A DNA stretch of 64,000 nucleotides from Planctomycetota bacterium (lineage in GTDB: Bacteria; Planctomycetota; Planctomycetia; Pirellulales; Pirellulaceae), in the NCBI GenBank assembly GCA_029259935.1, contig JAJDEH010000265.1, positions 24,472 through 88,471 on the forward strand, given 5' to 3'. Positions 9,614 through 18,417 of this stretch are shown one piece after another. How positions within the stretch are numbered: the stretch's first letter is position 1; every line of letters begins with the position of its first letter. The notes below the pieces were generated by a model, which had not been told where the DNA came from, did not search any database, and saw only the letters and a program-made list of their open reading frames with translations. A program made the translations under genes and the position numbers.

Positions 9614-9964
9614 ATCGCCGTCACCATCGCACGGAAAGCTTGCCTTGCCCAACAGTACTCATCAGACAGCCACGCCTCCAAGACGTTTAACGCTAGATTC
9701 ACAGGTTAGCGCTTCCCTGTAATGGGGATCTTACACCTCCGTGCCCATCGCGTGGGTGCATGTAAAGCTCAGCAATAATGTCCAACCTGTTGTCGCATTT
9801 ACAGTTAGGGCGCGCCTCACACCTCGGAGGGGAGTAACGACACATCCAAAGAGTGGTTTTGGCACTACGTTTGCTGCCCCCACACTCCTACGATCGCTGT
9901 CTGTCTAGCCGGGCTTCCCCAGCCTGTAGCCGCCATTGCGAATCAAACCCAAGGACACAGCCGT
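9614..9964. other. Intergenic region upstream of the PEP-CTERM gene
   Basis: No gene seen. It holds the sigma-54 type promoter annotated at 9859-9875. The 90 bases between that site and the start codon would form the leader of the PEP-CTERM transcript. Confidence 0.6.
9859..9875 (+). promoter_or_regulatory. Sigma-54 (RpoN) type promoter
   Basis: TTGGCACTACGTTTGCT fits the RpoN consensus TGGCAC-N5-TTGC[A/T], with GG and GC in the -24 and -12 positions at the required spacing. The predicted start of transcription is near 9886, about 80 bases before the PEP-CTERM gene at 9965. Control of some PEP-CTERM genes by RpoN with the PrsK/PrsR pair is known in other bacteria. Confidence 0.6.
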
Positions 9965-10924
9965 ATGAACCTCCGTTCCCCTTTCGTCCTCCTCTGCTTA
10001 TCCCTTCTCCATGCTTGCATGTTCTCCGGGACCGCGAGTGCCGACGAGTACATCACCAATTTCGAGTCCTTCACGCTTGGCTCGATCAACGGCCAGCAAG
10101 GATGGTTCATCCCCGGCGCGAATAATGCCTTGGCGAACATCGACCAGGAAATCGTTGATTTGGGCGCGGGCAACGCCAACTCGGGTTCGAAGGCTTGGAG
10201 GCTCTCGAATCGTTCTCCCAGCGGCAATCCCAACGGAAGTTTCAGTATGCCGCAAACTCCCACCGTCGGTGCCGCGGGTGAATCGACCACGGGCGCTGCG
10301 TTTGACTCCTTTCGCTTGAGTTTCGCATTCAAAGCGGTGTCGTCCATGGCCGACGGCACGAAGATCGATGTCGACTTCGCGCCCTCCAGCGGAGCTGGGC
10401 AAGCAAGTGATGATCGAAAAACGCTTTTCCGCTTAAATCACACGGCCGCGGGCGGCGTCAATGTCGGTTTCTTTGACACGGTGGGAAACAATTTCGTATT
10501 TCATGATTTCGGCGTGGTCGACCGCGACTGGCATACCGTCGACCTGATTGGCATGTTTCCCGACGGCCCCGGTGGTTTCGATAGCAATGATTCCGTCGAA
10601 ATTCTAATTGATGGCGCCTCTCAGGGATTCTTCAATACTTGGGAGTCTTGGCGCGAGGGCAACTTCGGGCCATTAGCGATTCTGGATGTCAACCACGTGA
10701 TGTTCCACATTCGAGATCCCGAGCCGCCGTTCAACACTTTAGACGGTAGTAGTGCCGGGTTCTTTCGCGATCCGCAAGGATTTTACTTTGACGATGTTAG
10801 CATCGAGTCTTTCAATTCGGGCTCAACATCACCCGTCCCCGAGCCTGCCAGCATCGCGATATGGGCGCTTCTGGGCCTGGCCACAACCGGATTCGGCTAC
10901 TTCCGCATCAAGCGGAAGAAATAG
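9965..10924 (+). CDS. PEP-CTERM sorting-domain protein
   Basis: A 319-aa exported protein. Residues 1-26 form a signal peptide. The mature part is a beta-rich lectin-like (concanavalin-type) domain, with SFRLSFAFKAV and HTVDLIGMFPDG strands. The C-terminus has the PEP-CTERM sorting signal: VPEPAS at about 291, a hydrophobic helix, then the basic tail RIKRKK. Such proteins are cut by an exosortase and moved to the outer surface, often into extracellular matrix. No exosortase gene is in this window. The gene sits alone behind a sigma-54 site. Confidence 0.9.
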   Translation: MNLRSPFVLLCLSLLHACMFSGTASADEYITNFESFTLGSINGQQGWFIPGANNALANIDQEIVDLGAGNANSGSKAWRLSNRSPSGNPNGSFSMPQTPTVGAAGESTTGAAFDSFRLSFAFKAVSSMADGTKIDVDFAPSSGAGQASDDRKTLFRLNHTAAGGVNVGFFDTVGNNFVFHDFGVVDRDWHTVDLIGMFPDGPGGFDSNDSVEILIDGASQGFFNTWESWREGNFGPLAILDVNHVMFHIRDPEPPFNTLDGSSAGFFRDPQGFYFDDVSIESFNSGSTSPVPEPASIAIWALLGLATTGFGYFRIKRKK

Positions 10925-10939
10925 CGTTTCAACTTGAGT

Positions 10940-11038
10940 GACAACACGTCGGCGATTCTCGGGCTTGCAGCTTGGGGAGTCGCGGGTGTTTCTTTGCCAT
11001 GCTGGGTGGAGACACTGCCAGACTTTGAACTTCCAAAC
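10940..11038. repeat. Dispersed ~100-bp repeat, copy A
   Basis: The sequence from ACAACACGTCGGCGATTCTC to GACTTTGAACTTCC is about 85-90% identical by eye to 16961-17075, including the block GCTTGCAGCTTGGGGAGTCG. It follows the PEP-CTERM stop codon by about 15 bases. Short frames inside it are open but are not supported as genes. Confidence 0.75.
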
Positions 11039-11177
11039 GGGGACCGAAGCGAGCTGTGGCTCTCGCCGGATGAGATTCGACGCCGATCGAACACGGGTCA
11101 ACTGGCCGCAGTCGCGCGCAAGCGAAAACGGTCGTTAAATTATGACCATCACCAAATTGCAGAATTACCGGTATCGA

Positions 11178-11540
11178 TCAAGGTTCAACGTAATCGATGC
11201 GAAAAGCTTTGTTGGTAATAAACAGTACGACGACGTCCTCTTCCGCGCTGGCGCCGTGCTCCATGGTTTCACCTTCAGGGTACCAGACGAAAGAACCAGG
11301 CCCGAACGTGCCACGGTTCGTCGCCAGGCTACCTTCGAGAACGAACATACCATGACCGCACGGATGCGTATGGTTCGGAACGACGACCCCCGCCGGATAC
11401 CGCACCAGTTGCACCATCATGCCCGTGTCTGGATCGCAGAACATCTCTTTGCGAAAGAGCGTGCGGCCGATGTTTTCCTTGAAACGTTCTTCCCAGGACA
11501 ATTGATTTGTGTCGATGGCGACGAAGCCGGAATTAGGCAC
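11178..11540 (-). CDS. Cupin-domain protein
   Basis: A single-domain cupin of 120 aa, a small beta-barrel that usually binds a metal ion. Motif 1 is PNHTHPCGHGMFVLEG, giving two metal-binding His (HTH) and an additional His where Glu is usual. Motif 2 is GPGSFVWYPEGETMEHGA with the third His. The sequence resembles ChrR-type anti-sigma cupins and cupin dioxygenase-like proteins, but there is no attached enzyme domain. It has no signal peptide, so it is cytoplasmic. No operon partner is evident. Confidence 0.8.
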   Translation of the reverse strand: MPNSGFVAIDTNQLSWEERFKENIGRTLFRKEMFCDPDTGMMVQLVRYPAGVVVPNHTHPCGHGMFVLEGSLATNRGTFGPGSFVWYPEGETMEHGASAEEDVVVLFITNKAFRIDYVEP

Positions 11541-12424
11541 TTGAGTCTCCTATGATGTTCAGTCGTACGGTTCATGTTGCGAAATTTTTCGTTATTTGAA
11601 AGTCACGGCGACATTCGTATATCGATGGGTTATTCACTGAAAATGAACACACCATGGGTTTCAGTAATACTTCTCCCAACCCCACCTTCAATAGCTCTCG
11701 TCTGTCGATGCCAGTCATTTTCGAACCGCCATCACACGCCTAACGCGGAAATAGAAAGATATTGCACACCACGGTTAGGACGCACACTTTCGGCCTAACT
11801 CGCACGCAGGATTCCGTCACACGGTAAATCGTACCATCGGGATACGTGCTTTTGTATCCGTTTGCCGCGTGTTACGCCGTTTCTCGCTATCGCTCTACGA
11901 CCGGTGCCAACTGCGGCTCAGGATGAAGGCCGGGCTGCAAGCGACGCAGCCATCGGAGAGCAGTCCCGAAAATGGTTGGATTGACGACGCGATACGCCCA
12001 AAGCGTTCTCCATACGTAACTTCTTTCAATTCCGTCCCGAGAACTCATACGGTAGATCAAGACGCCGAAAACTCATTAAATGGAACACGGACGGGACACC
12101 GTCGACGACCCCTCGCCGCCCGCAAAACGATGGCTCACAGTCAAGCACGAGCGACCGTTAACTCACGTCGGTGGCGTACACGTGGCGTACACCGATGTCA
12201 GTTCAAGACTCTTGAAACTGATGAAGGTTGGACAAACCGCCGCAGCTTGGCGTTTTGCCCGAATGCCGGCGGTGAAGGAGACCTCTGCAAGCACAACACG
12301 GTCCAGACCGTCGAAGCCCAGTTCTGACTAACCGCTCGCGAAAAATGAGGGTGTCCTCAGTGGGAATTCGTTTCCGGCTTCCGCACAAGATGGCACGTTT
12401 GCAGAAACTGGCAGTTCGACAGTT
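11541..12424. other. Long intergenic region without a supported gene
   Basis: A plus-strand frame at 11869-12327 is open but has an arginine- and serine-rich composition without domain structure, so it is not called. An inverted pair GTTAGGA...GGCCTAAC lies at about 11774-11799. The sequence GTGGCGTACA occurs twice in tandem near 12170-12192. Nothing else is identifiable. Confidence 0.5.
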
Positions 12425-12510
12425 GGCGTCAGCTTTCCCACTTCGAAACAGTTTGGGAAGAGTGTTGGCCGACCTGCCGGTTATTGAGTATCCGGGCCTC
12501 GTCCGCGGGG
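12425..12510. repeat. Dispersed REP-like repeat, related to 26572-26655
   Basis: AGCTTTCCCACTTCGAAAC, then AGTTTGGGAAGAGT and GAGTATCCGGGCCTCGTC, match the order of blocks at 26572-26655. TTTCCCA and TGGGAA form a short inverted repeat. It lies 50 bases beyond the end of the M56 protease gene. Confidence 0.55.
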
Positions 12511-12559
12511 TCGGCTTCCGCTGCGAGGATTTTTCGTTCTCGGTGGAAAGCGTGGACGA

Positions 12560-15500
12560 CTATTCGTTTTTGATCGAACCATCGTCCCGCGCTGCATTCG
12601 GTGCCGATGCCGCGGGCGGACCCGGATCTTTCTTCGCCTTTTTTGGCAACGGATCGACAACGCTGCCGCCTGTGATTACGAACGTGCGTGGTTTGATCCG
12701 CAGGGGCTCCATGAATTCGTCATCTACCGGTTTTTTCTTTCCGAACTTCGAGTGCCCCAGTTTCACTTCACCGGAAACCGTCAACGTGTCGCCACCGATT
12801 GCCGGGATCCATGTTGTCGCCAACGTGTGGTCGACGACGGAGAGCGCCCCGAATCCGAGTGGTTCGCCGATGGTCTCCGCGATCTGGCCGGGTTCCAGGC
12901 GAAACCTCACGTAGGTGCTGTGCCAGTACGCGAGCGGAATGTGGCGGACCTTTAACTCGTTGCCGTCTTTGTTTCGAATCTTCCAAGTGCTCCACCCCCA
13001 GGGTTCAACGCTGAAGGTGACAGGTTCGTCGCCGGAGTTATGAAACACCATCCTTCCGCCAAGGGTCTGGCCGACCTTGGCAGCACCTTCCGTATCGAAA
13101 ACCCACGCGACTCGCAGGCCATTTTTGGCGGCGGGTCCGAACGGCAGTCCGTCAAGTTCTCCCGCGGCCGGCATCCTGCCGGGCTTCGGCAAATCACGAG
13201 GATATTCGCTTGCCTCCACTCTTTCGTAGTGCGCCTTGCTGACGACGTAGCGGGCCCACTCTGACAGTTCCAGGACATGTGCCAGCAGTTCTTCCTGAGT
13301 CCACGAGTCCCGCGCGTCGATCGCGGCTTCCCACGCTTCAGCACCCGGTTCAGGGTCACGATTCAGCGATTTAAGGCGTGCTTTGTTGTTCTGAATCTCC
13401 TTTCGAAGGGGCTCGAACACGGATGACGGATACGTGCCGTTAGCGGTACGAAGTTCCTGAACGCCGTTGACATAAATCTCAGCCCACTGCCGCGGAGTGC
13501 TCGCGTTTTCCACTTCCTCGGCCGCCATGTCGAACGGCTTGTCTTTGAGAAAAAGGTATTTCCTGTCCGTCACGAGTTTTCCGACGTAATCACCATCCAG
13601 CGGAGCCAATGGATTTCCCTTGCCGTCCTGCATCCGCGGGACGAATCGAGAATCGAAATTGAGAAAGAGCCGGTACTCGCCAGTTGGAACGACAATTGCG
13701 CCGTGCATGAGATAATCAAAGGCGTCCGCCTCTGCCTGCGTTTTCGCAACGCCGAGATTGCCGGCATTCAGGATGATCGTTTGCCGCGGTTTCAGCGTCG
13801 TACGACACATCGGAATAATGCCACCGCGCGAGACGGTAGGTCCGGGTTTGACCTGATTGCCTTTCTTGTCCTTGATCGTCAACTTCGCTACGGAACACCA
13901 CATCTCGCTGGATAGCGTGATTGGTTTGTCGCCGACGTTTTCAACGTGCAACAGCAGATCCAGCTTCTGACCGTGGCCGTACCAGGGCAAAGCTTCCGCG
14001 AATGACAATGCGGCGCGCAGCCCGTTATCAGGTGCCCCCCAATTCAGCATCGTTCCCGGCAGTTTGGGCCTCGCGATCTGAAATCCTGTTGCCACGGATG
14101 CCACGTCTCCAGACCACGTCGTCAGCACTTCGTCATCTGGTTTGCCTTCACGAATTTTATCCGCCGCGCGTTTGCCCAGGCCGTGATAGTGCACGACAGC
14201 CGAATATTTGCGATGCGGCAGTCGCTGGTAATGGATGCTGCGCCATTTCTCGGGACGAATCAGAAATCGGTGCGATTCGCCGGCCGCGATTTCGGAGATC
14301 TTCGTGCTTCCCAGAATCATGCTCGGCATGATGTGTTCAACGAGTGGGTACTCGAGCTTCGTTCCATCCGCGTCGAAGTAATCGATCGTGAACAGATACT
14401 GACTGAACCAGTCGGTGTTCGGCTTACCGCTCGAAGCGCCAAAGCTGTTGCCATATCCGGTGTCCAGCACTTTGATGGGCTCTTCACTAACGTTTTCCAT
14501 TTCGATGGCGAACGCGACCTCCTTCTGAGCTGCGAATTTTCGCTGCACGGCGTTCATGTCGACGTTCTCTTCGCTCATTCCGAAGTGAACGGGCACCACG
14601 CGCATGCGCAAACCATCGACGGGTTCGCCCCATTCGTTTTCCGCCGTAGTGTCTTCGTCCACGGTTGCAATTGCCTCCGATGACATTGGCAATACAAGCG
14701 CGAACATGAGCGCGGCGGCCAGCACGATCAGTCCCGTTGCCCACCCGTTGGACGAGGATCGATCTCGCGGAGTCATCCCCGCCAGCCGCCGAATTCGGCA
14801 CAACAGAGAACCGCCATTCGCCGACAACGCGAGCGACCGGTTCACGGGCCGCAACTTGTCCATCGCCAGCAGGGCGTCGGCATAGGTGGCTCGATCCTCG
14901 CACACAGCAACCGCCACATCGTCACAGCAGTTCTCCCGTTCGTTGCGGATGACTCGCGACGCCCACCACACCGCCGGGTGATAGAAGAACAGAGTTTCCA
15001 CCGTCGTCTGCAGCACGTTGACCAGATAGTCGTGTCGGCGAATGTGCGCGATCTCGTGCGCCAGAAGTGCTCGAATTTGATCTGTCGACAAACCGCTCAG
15101 CGCGCTTGCAGGCAGGAGAATAAGCGGCTTCAGATGGCCGATGACCGCCGGAGTTTCCACGAGTGCTGATTGCAGGATGCGAACCGTTCTTCGCAGTCCA
15201 AGCTGGTCGGCAGTTTGCTTGAGCAACTCAACCGTCGCAGCCGAAACGGGTGACGTGCCCTTCGTCTTCAGCCGTCGAACTGCGTGCCACGCCACGAACG
15301 GCCGCGAGGAAAACAACACGATTCCAATCAGCCAGCACGTCACGATCATCGGCAGCCACGGCCTGACGAATCTTGACAGTGTTTCGTACCCGCGGGCTTC
15401 CGCCGCTGCTTCGGTTGCAATGGCCGGAGCAACCGGCTGTCCGCTGATTGCGACCGGGATTTCGGCGTCGTCACCAGCATCCGCAACGGGGCTCGCCAAG

Positions 15501-15799
15501 GGCCTATCAACCGCGATCGATGGCCCTACCGTAATTGAATTCGTTTCGGCAATTTCGACCAGACTTCTGGTGATCGGAAGTTCCACCAAAAAATAGGTTG
15601 CCACCAAGATCACTGGCATCGCAAAGAACGTAATGCATTCAATCAGGTGCCGAGTGTTCGCCTGCGCGCGGCTCATCAGGTGCAGCACAATCCACTGGCC
15701 AAGGCCGACAAGCGTAAACAGCCATAGGCTGTGAAGCAGAGTCCAGCCGATTCGTTCGACGATTGGCGCATGGAGGAATTCAGTAAATAGACTGCTCAT
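12560..15799 (-). CDS. M56-family (BlaR1/MecR1-like) membrane metalloprotease with large Ig-like sensor region
   Basis: A 1079-aa membrane protein. Hydrophobic segments lie at about 18-40, 54-72, 148-166 and 355-375. The zinc protease motif HEIAH is at 248-252, with the downstream NERENCCDD block giving the third ligand. In BlaR1 systems this protease cleaves the partner repressor on a signal. Here the outer part (about 400-1079) is not a penicillin-binding domain: it carries two or three beta-sandwich modules with a repeated core, NGLRAALSF..LLLHVENVGDKPITLS and NGLRVAWVF..MVFHNSGDEPVTFS. The start codon overlaps the stop of blaI by 4 bases (ATGA), so both are co-transcribed. The ligand is unknown. 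Confidence 0.85.
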   Translation of the reverse strand: MSSLFTEFLHAPIVERIGWTLLHSLWLFTLVGLGQWIVLHLMSRAQANTRHLIECITFFAMPVILVATYFLVELPITRSLVEIAETNSITVGPSIAVDRPLASPVADAGDDAEIPVAISGQPVAPAIATEAAAEARGYETLSRFVRPWLPMIVTCWLIGIVLFSSRPFVAWHAVRRLKTKGTSPVSAATVELLKQTADQLGLRRTVRILQSALVETPAVIGHLKPLILLPASALSGLSTDQIRALLAHEIAHIRRHDYLVNVLQTTVETLFFYHPAVWWASRVIRNERENCCDDVAVAVCEDRATYADALLAMDKLRPVNRSLALSANGGSLLCRIRRLAGMTPRDRSSSNGWATGLIVLAAALMFALVLPMSSEAIATVDEDTTAENEWGEPVDGLRMRVVPVHFGMSEENVDMNAVQRKFAAQKEVAFAIEMENVSEEPIKVLDTGYGNSFGASSGKPNTDWFSQYLFTIDYFDADGTKLEYPLVEHIMPSMILGSTKISEIAAGESHRFLIRPEKWRSIHYQRLPHRKYSAVVHYHGLGKRAADKIREGKPDDEVLTTWSGDVASVATGFQIARPKLPGTMLNWGAPDNGLRAALSFAEALPWYGHGQKLDLLLHVENVGDKPITLSSEMWCSVAKLTIKDKKGNQVKPGPTVSRGGIIPMCRTTLKPRQTIILNAGNLGVAKTQAEADAFDYLMHGAIVVPTGEYRLFLNFDSRFVPRMQDGKGNPLAPLDGDYVGKLVTDRKYLFLKDKPFDMAAEEVENASTPRQWAEIYVNGVQELRTANGTYPSSVFEPLRKEIQNNKARLKSLNRDPEPGAEAWEAAIDARDSWTQEELLAHVLELSEWARYVVSKAHYERVEASEYPRDLPKPGRMPAAGELDGLPFGPAAKNGLRVAWVFDTEGAAKVGQTLGGRMVFHNSGDEPVTFSVEPWGWSTWKIRNKDGNELKVRHIPLAYWHSTYVRFRLEPGQIAETIGEPLGFGALSVVDHTLATTWIPAIGGDTLTVSGEVKLGHSKFGKKKPVDDEFMEPLRIKPRTFVITGGSVVDPLPKKAKKDPGPPAASAPNAARDDGSIKNE

Positions 15800-16182
15800 G
15801 GGTCACCCTTCATCTTTGCAATCAGTTTTTGGATTTCGTCGATTTCTTCCGCGGACGCCTTCTTTGCAGACAGCGCATGCAGCATCAGGCTGCCGGAGGA
15901 ACCGCCGTAAACGCGAGCAATCAGGTCGTTCAGCATTTTCTTCTGAGCACGCTCCTGAGTCATCGCGGCGCGATAGACGTGCGGAGTGGCCTCTTCGTTC
16001 CGCTTCACCAACCTTTTTTCGCGCATCACGGCTAGCATTTTGACCGTCGTCGAATAGTTGGTGCCTTTGTCGGCTTTCAGGCGTTCGTGTATTTCGCGAA
16101 CCCCACACGGTCCGATTTCCCACAGTATTCTCAAAATCTGCAGTTCAACTTCGGTCGGCTGCGAGGACTTTGGACGCGGCAT
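15796..16182 (-). CDS. BlaI/MecI/CopY-family transcriptional repressor
   Basis: A 128-aa winged-helix repressor. The N-terminus, QPTEVELQILRILWEIGPCGVREIHERL, is the standard BlaI DNA-binding helix set, followed by the wing and a C-terminal dimerisation part (VYGGSSGSLMLHALSAKKASAEEIDEIQKLI). The start at 16182 was chosen because it gives the normal family length and leaves the operator upstream; the frame itself stays open to 16311. It overlaps the M56 gene by 4 bases, the usual arrangement of a repressor with the protease that destroys it. The double palindrome upstream suggests it controls its own operon. Confidence 0.9.
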   Translation of the reverse strand: MPRPKSSQPTEVELQILRILWEIGPCGVREIHERLKADKGTNYSTTVKMLAVMREKRLVKRNEEATPHVYRAAMTQERAQKKMLNDLIARVYGGSSGSLMLHALSAKKASAEEIDEIQKLIAKMKGDP

Positions 16183-16221
16183 GGAACGAAGGCTCCGGCA
16201 AAGAAAACAAGACGTAGATGT

Positions 16222-16277
16222 AGCGAATTCGTTCGCTGCAATGGTTGTATTGTAGCGAACGAATTCGCTAGTGCAAG
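16222..16277 (-). promoter_or_regulatory. Promoter with two palindromic BlaI-type operators
   Basis: Two 18-bp dyads, TAGCGAACGAATTCGCTA at 16254-16271 and its near mirror TAGCGAATTCGTTCGCTG at 16222-16239, lie 40-90 bases before the blaI start. On the minus strand a -35-like TTGCAC (16272-16277) and a -10 TACAAT (16250-16255) are 16 bases apart, and the perfect dyad fills that spacer. The second dyad covers the predicted transcription start. Repressor binding at both would block transcription. Confidence 0.7.
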
Positions 16278-16465
16278 AGGAAATGGACATGGACACTTTT
16301 TTTTCGGGCAACCGACGCGGATTCGTCGCCGACGGCGACGCTTACCCTCGATCAAACGCACCAAACCAAATCAAACGGCAGGGCCAACCCGGCGGAGTGG
16401 CGATTCTATGATCTGATTTGCGACATCGCTGAACTTCGTCACGAGGCAGTCGAAACGATGACACT

Positions 16466-16499
16466 CGCTCGGGTGCCACTGCTGGCTCGTCCAGCAGTG
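16466..16499. repeat. REP element upstream of a decayed RAYT
   Basis: CGCTCGGGTGCCACTGCTGG with CTCGT loop and CCAGCAGTG arm is identical to the element at 19258-19291 that precedes the intact RAYT gene. The stem is CACTGCTGG/CCAGCAGTG. Confidence 0.8.
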
Positions 16500-16564
16500 T
16501 TTTTTTGACCAGTCGACGACCGAAATTGGGCGACACCGCCTTGACGGTCGGTGACAATGGCGGG

Positions 16565-16930
16565 ATGCCTCATCGAAAACGGTCAAACATTACGAAGACA
16601 GCCTTTCGGTGCATGAACTGACACTTTCATGTTACCGGCGAATGCCATTGCTGACCAACGACGTTTGGCGAAGAATGCTCTGCGAATCGATCACGGCAGC
16701 AACCATCAGGCACCGATTCGACTTGTTGCCTTTTGTTTTGATGCCCGAGCACGTGCATTTTCTGGTTCTGCCCCGGCACGCCATCAGCCGAATCTCGAAG
16801 TTGTTATTTGCCATCAAGCGACCGTACTCCTATCGAATCAAGCAGCTTCTGACCAAAGCCAACAGCCCCCTGCTCAAAAAGTTAACGGTTCGACAGCGGC
16901 CCCGGTGTCACGACGTTTCGTTCTTGGCGT
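16565..16930 (+). pseudogene. REP-associated tyrosine transposase (RAYT), frameshifted and truncated
   Basis: About 95% identical by eye to the first two thirds of the intact RAYT gene at 19358-19933. One A is missing in the run after the start (about 16575), and one C is gained near 16903 in the GCGGCCCCGG run. Identity stops near 16930, before the catalytic tyrosine. The His-Val-His block (MPEHVHFL) is still readable. The matching upstream 60 bases and REP element are also present, so this was once a full copy. After the breakpoint another dispersed repeat begins at 16961. Confidence 0.9.
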
Positions 16931-16960
16931 GTCGACTGTGCTGCATCTCAAACTCCAGTT

Positions 16961-17075
16961 CGACAACACGTCCGCGATTCTCCGGCTTGCAGCTTGGGGA
17001 GTCGCGGGTGATCCTTTGCCATGATGTTTCTTCGCCATGATGGGTGGAGGCAGTGCCAGATTTTGAACTTCCCAA
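16961..17075. repeat. Dispersed ~100-bp repeat, copy B
   Basis: Counterpart of 10940-11038. It has an extra ~16 bases from a local duplication around CGCCATGATG (about 17020-17042). It starts 30 bases after the RAYT truncation point. Confidence 0.7.
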
Positions 17076-17360
17076 TGGTTCCCCAGCCGATCAGCCTAGA
17101 GCTTCCGGTCTGAAAGGCCACAACCTATCAGCCCTGGGGCCAGCTCGCCGCGTCATGCCGTTAAGAGTTTCTGTTGGCCGAAGGCCATACTCACCGTAGC
17201 CTGGGGAAACTCCCCAGGAACGATTTAAAAACGACACCTGCTTGGCTGACAGCCATACTCACCGACCGCATCATGGATACGGCCTTCCGCCAAAAAACGA
17301 GACTCGGCTCGCATGTCCATAGAGTCGGTTTCTTGCTCAATCGTGCTCGACGCCGCTTGT
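17076..17360. repeat. Cluster of small hairpin repeats
   Basis: Two units, TTGGCC-GAA-GGCCATACTCACCG at 17174-17196 and TTGGCT-GAC-AGCCATACTCACCG at 17242-17264, share their tail, and the stem changes from GGCC/GGCC to GGCT/AGCC, keeping pairing. Between them is a perfect hairpin CCTGGGGA-AAC-TCCCCAGG at 17200-17218. No coding region is seen here. The cluster lies beyond the 3' end of the gene at 17361-18275. Confidence 0.65.
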
Positions 17361-18275
17361 TTACCAACTCCTGTCTTCCAGTCGCAACTCGCGGGCCAAG
17401 GACTTGATCTGTTTGATCGGCTCGGGCGCTTCGTCCAATAGATGGGCGAGTCGCCGGCGTGATTTCTCACCCCGCCGATATAGTTCGCGAGATCCGCGAG
17501 CAGCGTAGGTGGTCCAACTCCAGTCTAGACCAGGTGGGCTGGCATACCATTCATGGCCCCAACCGGTGGGTGGATACGAGACGGTCGACTTGAATTGCTC
17601 GTCCGCAAGGTAGAACCACAAATCCGTATCCATGACGACTTGGTGGATCTGCGACTGATCAAAATCGTCGGTCCAAGTCGAGTCGGCAGGCTTCCACGGA
17701 TCTTCCTTACGACCATTGCGCTGGGGCAAGACCGCAATCCAATGCAGTCGCGATTTTACAGCGGACCAGTCCGTTGCTTCGCCACAATAGTACTTCAGCA
17801 AATCGCACAACAGTGCGTAGGTCGTCCCCTTGGCAACAACGTCGACGAAAGCCACCCGGCGCGTCCGATTCAAGATCTGGTGTGGCAAAAGTTGAGAGGC
17901 GTCGAGGTAACTTGCAAAGCTAGTTAACTTTTCATTGAATCGTTGAAGAACGTTCCGAGTGTATCGTTCTTGAATCACCTTCCGGATCGCAGCGATGTGT
18001 TCGAAACCACGTACCGACATTTGGAGCATCCGCAGTCGGTCGTACCAAGTCGTGCGTGCGAGGCCCCCGGACAACAGATCAAAAAGGCTCTCCAGCGAGC
18101 GCCCCACAAAAACGAAATCAAAGTCACCATGGCGTAGGGCGCTGGCACCAACTCGAAGCAACCGATCAACCTGGTAGTCCGGCAACGGTTGCGACTTGCC
18201 TGGCCCAAGCCGTTTCATCAACTTCGGATTCGCCATATTCCAGCGAAATGGTTTTCCTTCGGGTCGCATAGACAA
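17361..18275 (-). CDS. Unknown protein, possibly phosphoribosyltransferase-like
   Basis: A 304-aa soluble protein of normal composition, not assigned to a family. The segment VAFVDVVAKGTTYALLCDLL (about residue 140) resembles the PRPP-binding loop of phosphoribosyltransferases (two or three acidic/hydrophobic residues then small-Gly-Thr-Thr), and DFDFVFVGRSLESLFDLLSG earlier in the chain resembles a strand-loop in such folds. That call is weak. The C-terminal third is Trp- and Arg-rich. The gene is bracketed by RAYT remnants and hairpin repeats, with no operon partner. A start at 18233 (MANPKL) is also possible. Confidence 0.6.
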   Translation of the reverse strand: MSMRPEGKPFRWNMANPKLMKRLGPGKSQPLPDYQVDRLLRVGASALRHGDFDFVFVGRSLESLFDLLSGGLARTTWYDRLRMLQMSVRGFEHIAAIRKVIQERYTRNVLQRFNEKLTSFASYLDASQLLPHQILNRTRRVAFVDVVAKGTTYALLCDLLKYYCGEATDWSAVKSRLHWIAVLPQRNGRKEDPWKPADSTWTDDFDQSQIHQVVMDTDLWFYLADEQFKSTVSYPPTGWGHEWYASPPGLDWSWTTYAARGSRELYRRGEKSRRRLAHLLDEAPEPIKQIKSLARELRLEDRSW

Positions 18276-18417
18276 TAGGCAGTTGAAACGTGTTTTGATT
18301 TTAGTGGCATTCTATTTACCATCGCGCAGCAAATGCACCAAGTGCCCGTCGCACGCGTTCCTGGCTCTGGGGCGAAGACATTCGCCCAACTCCCGATGAC
18401 CATTCGACCTCTCGCCC

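Noticed and set aside
11869..12327. Possible 152-aa gene
   Set aside because: Arg/Ser-rich composition, no ribosome site, no recognisable domain.
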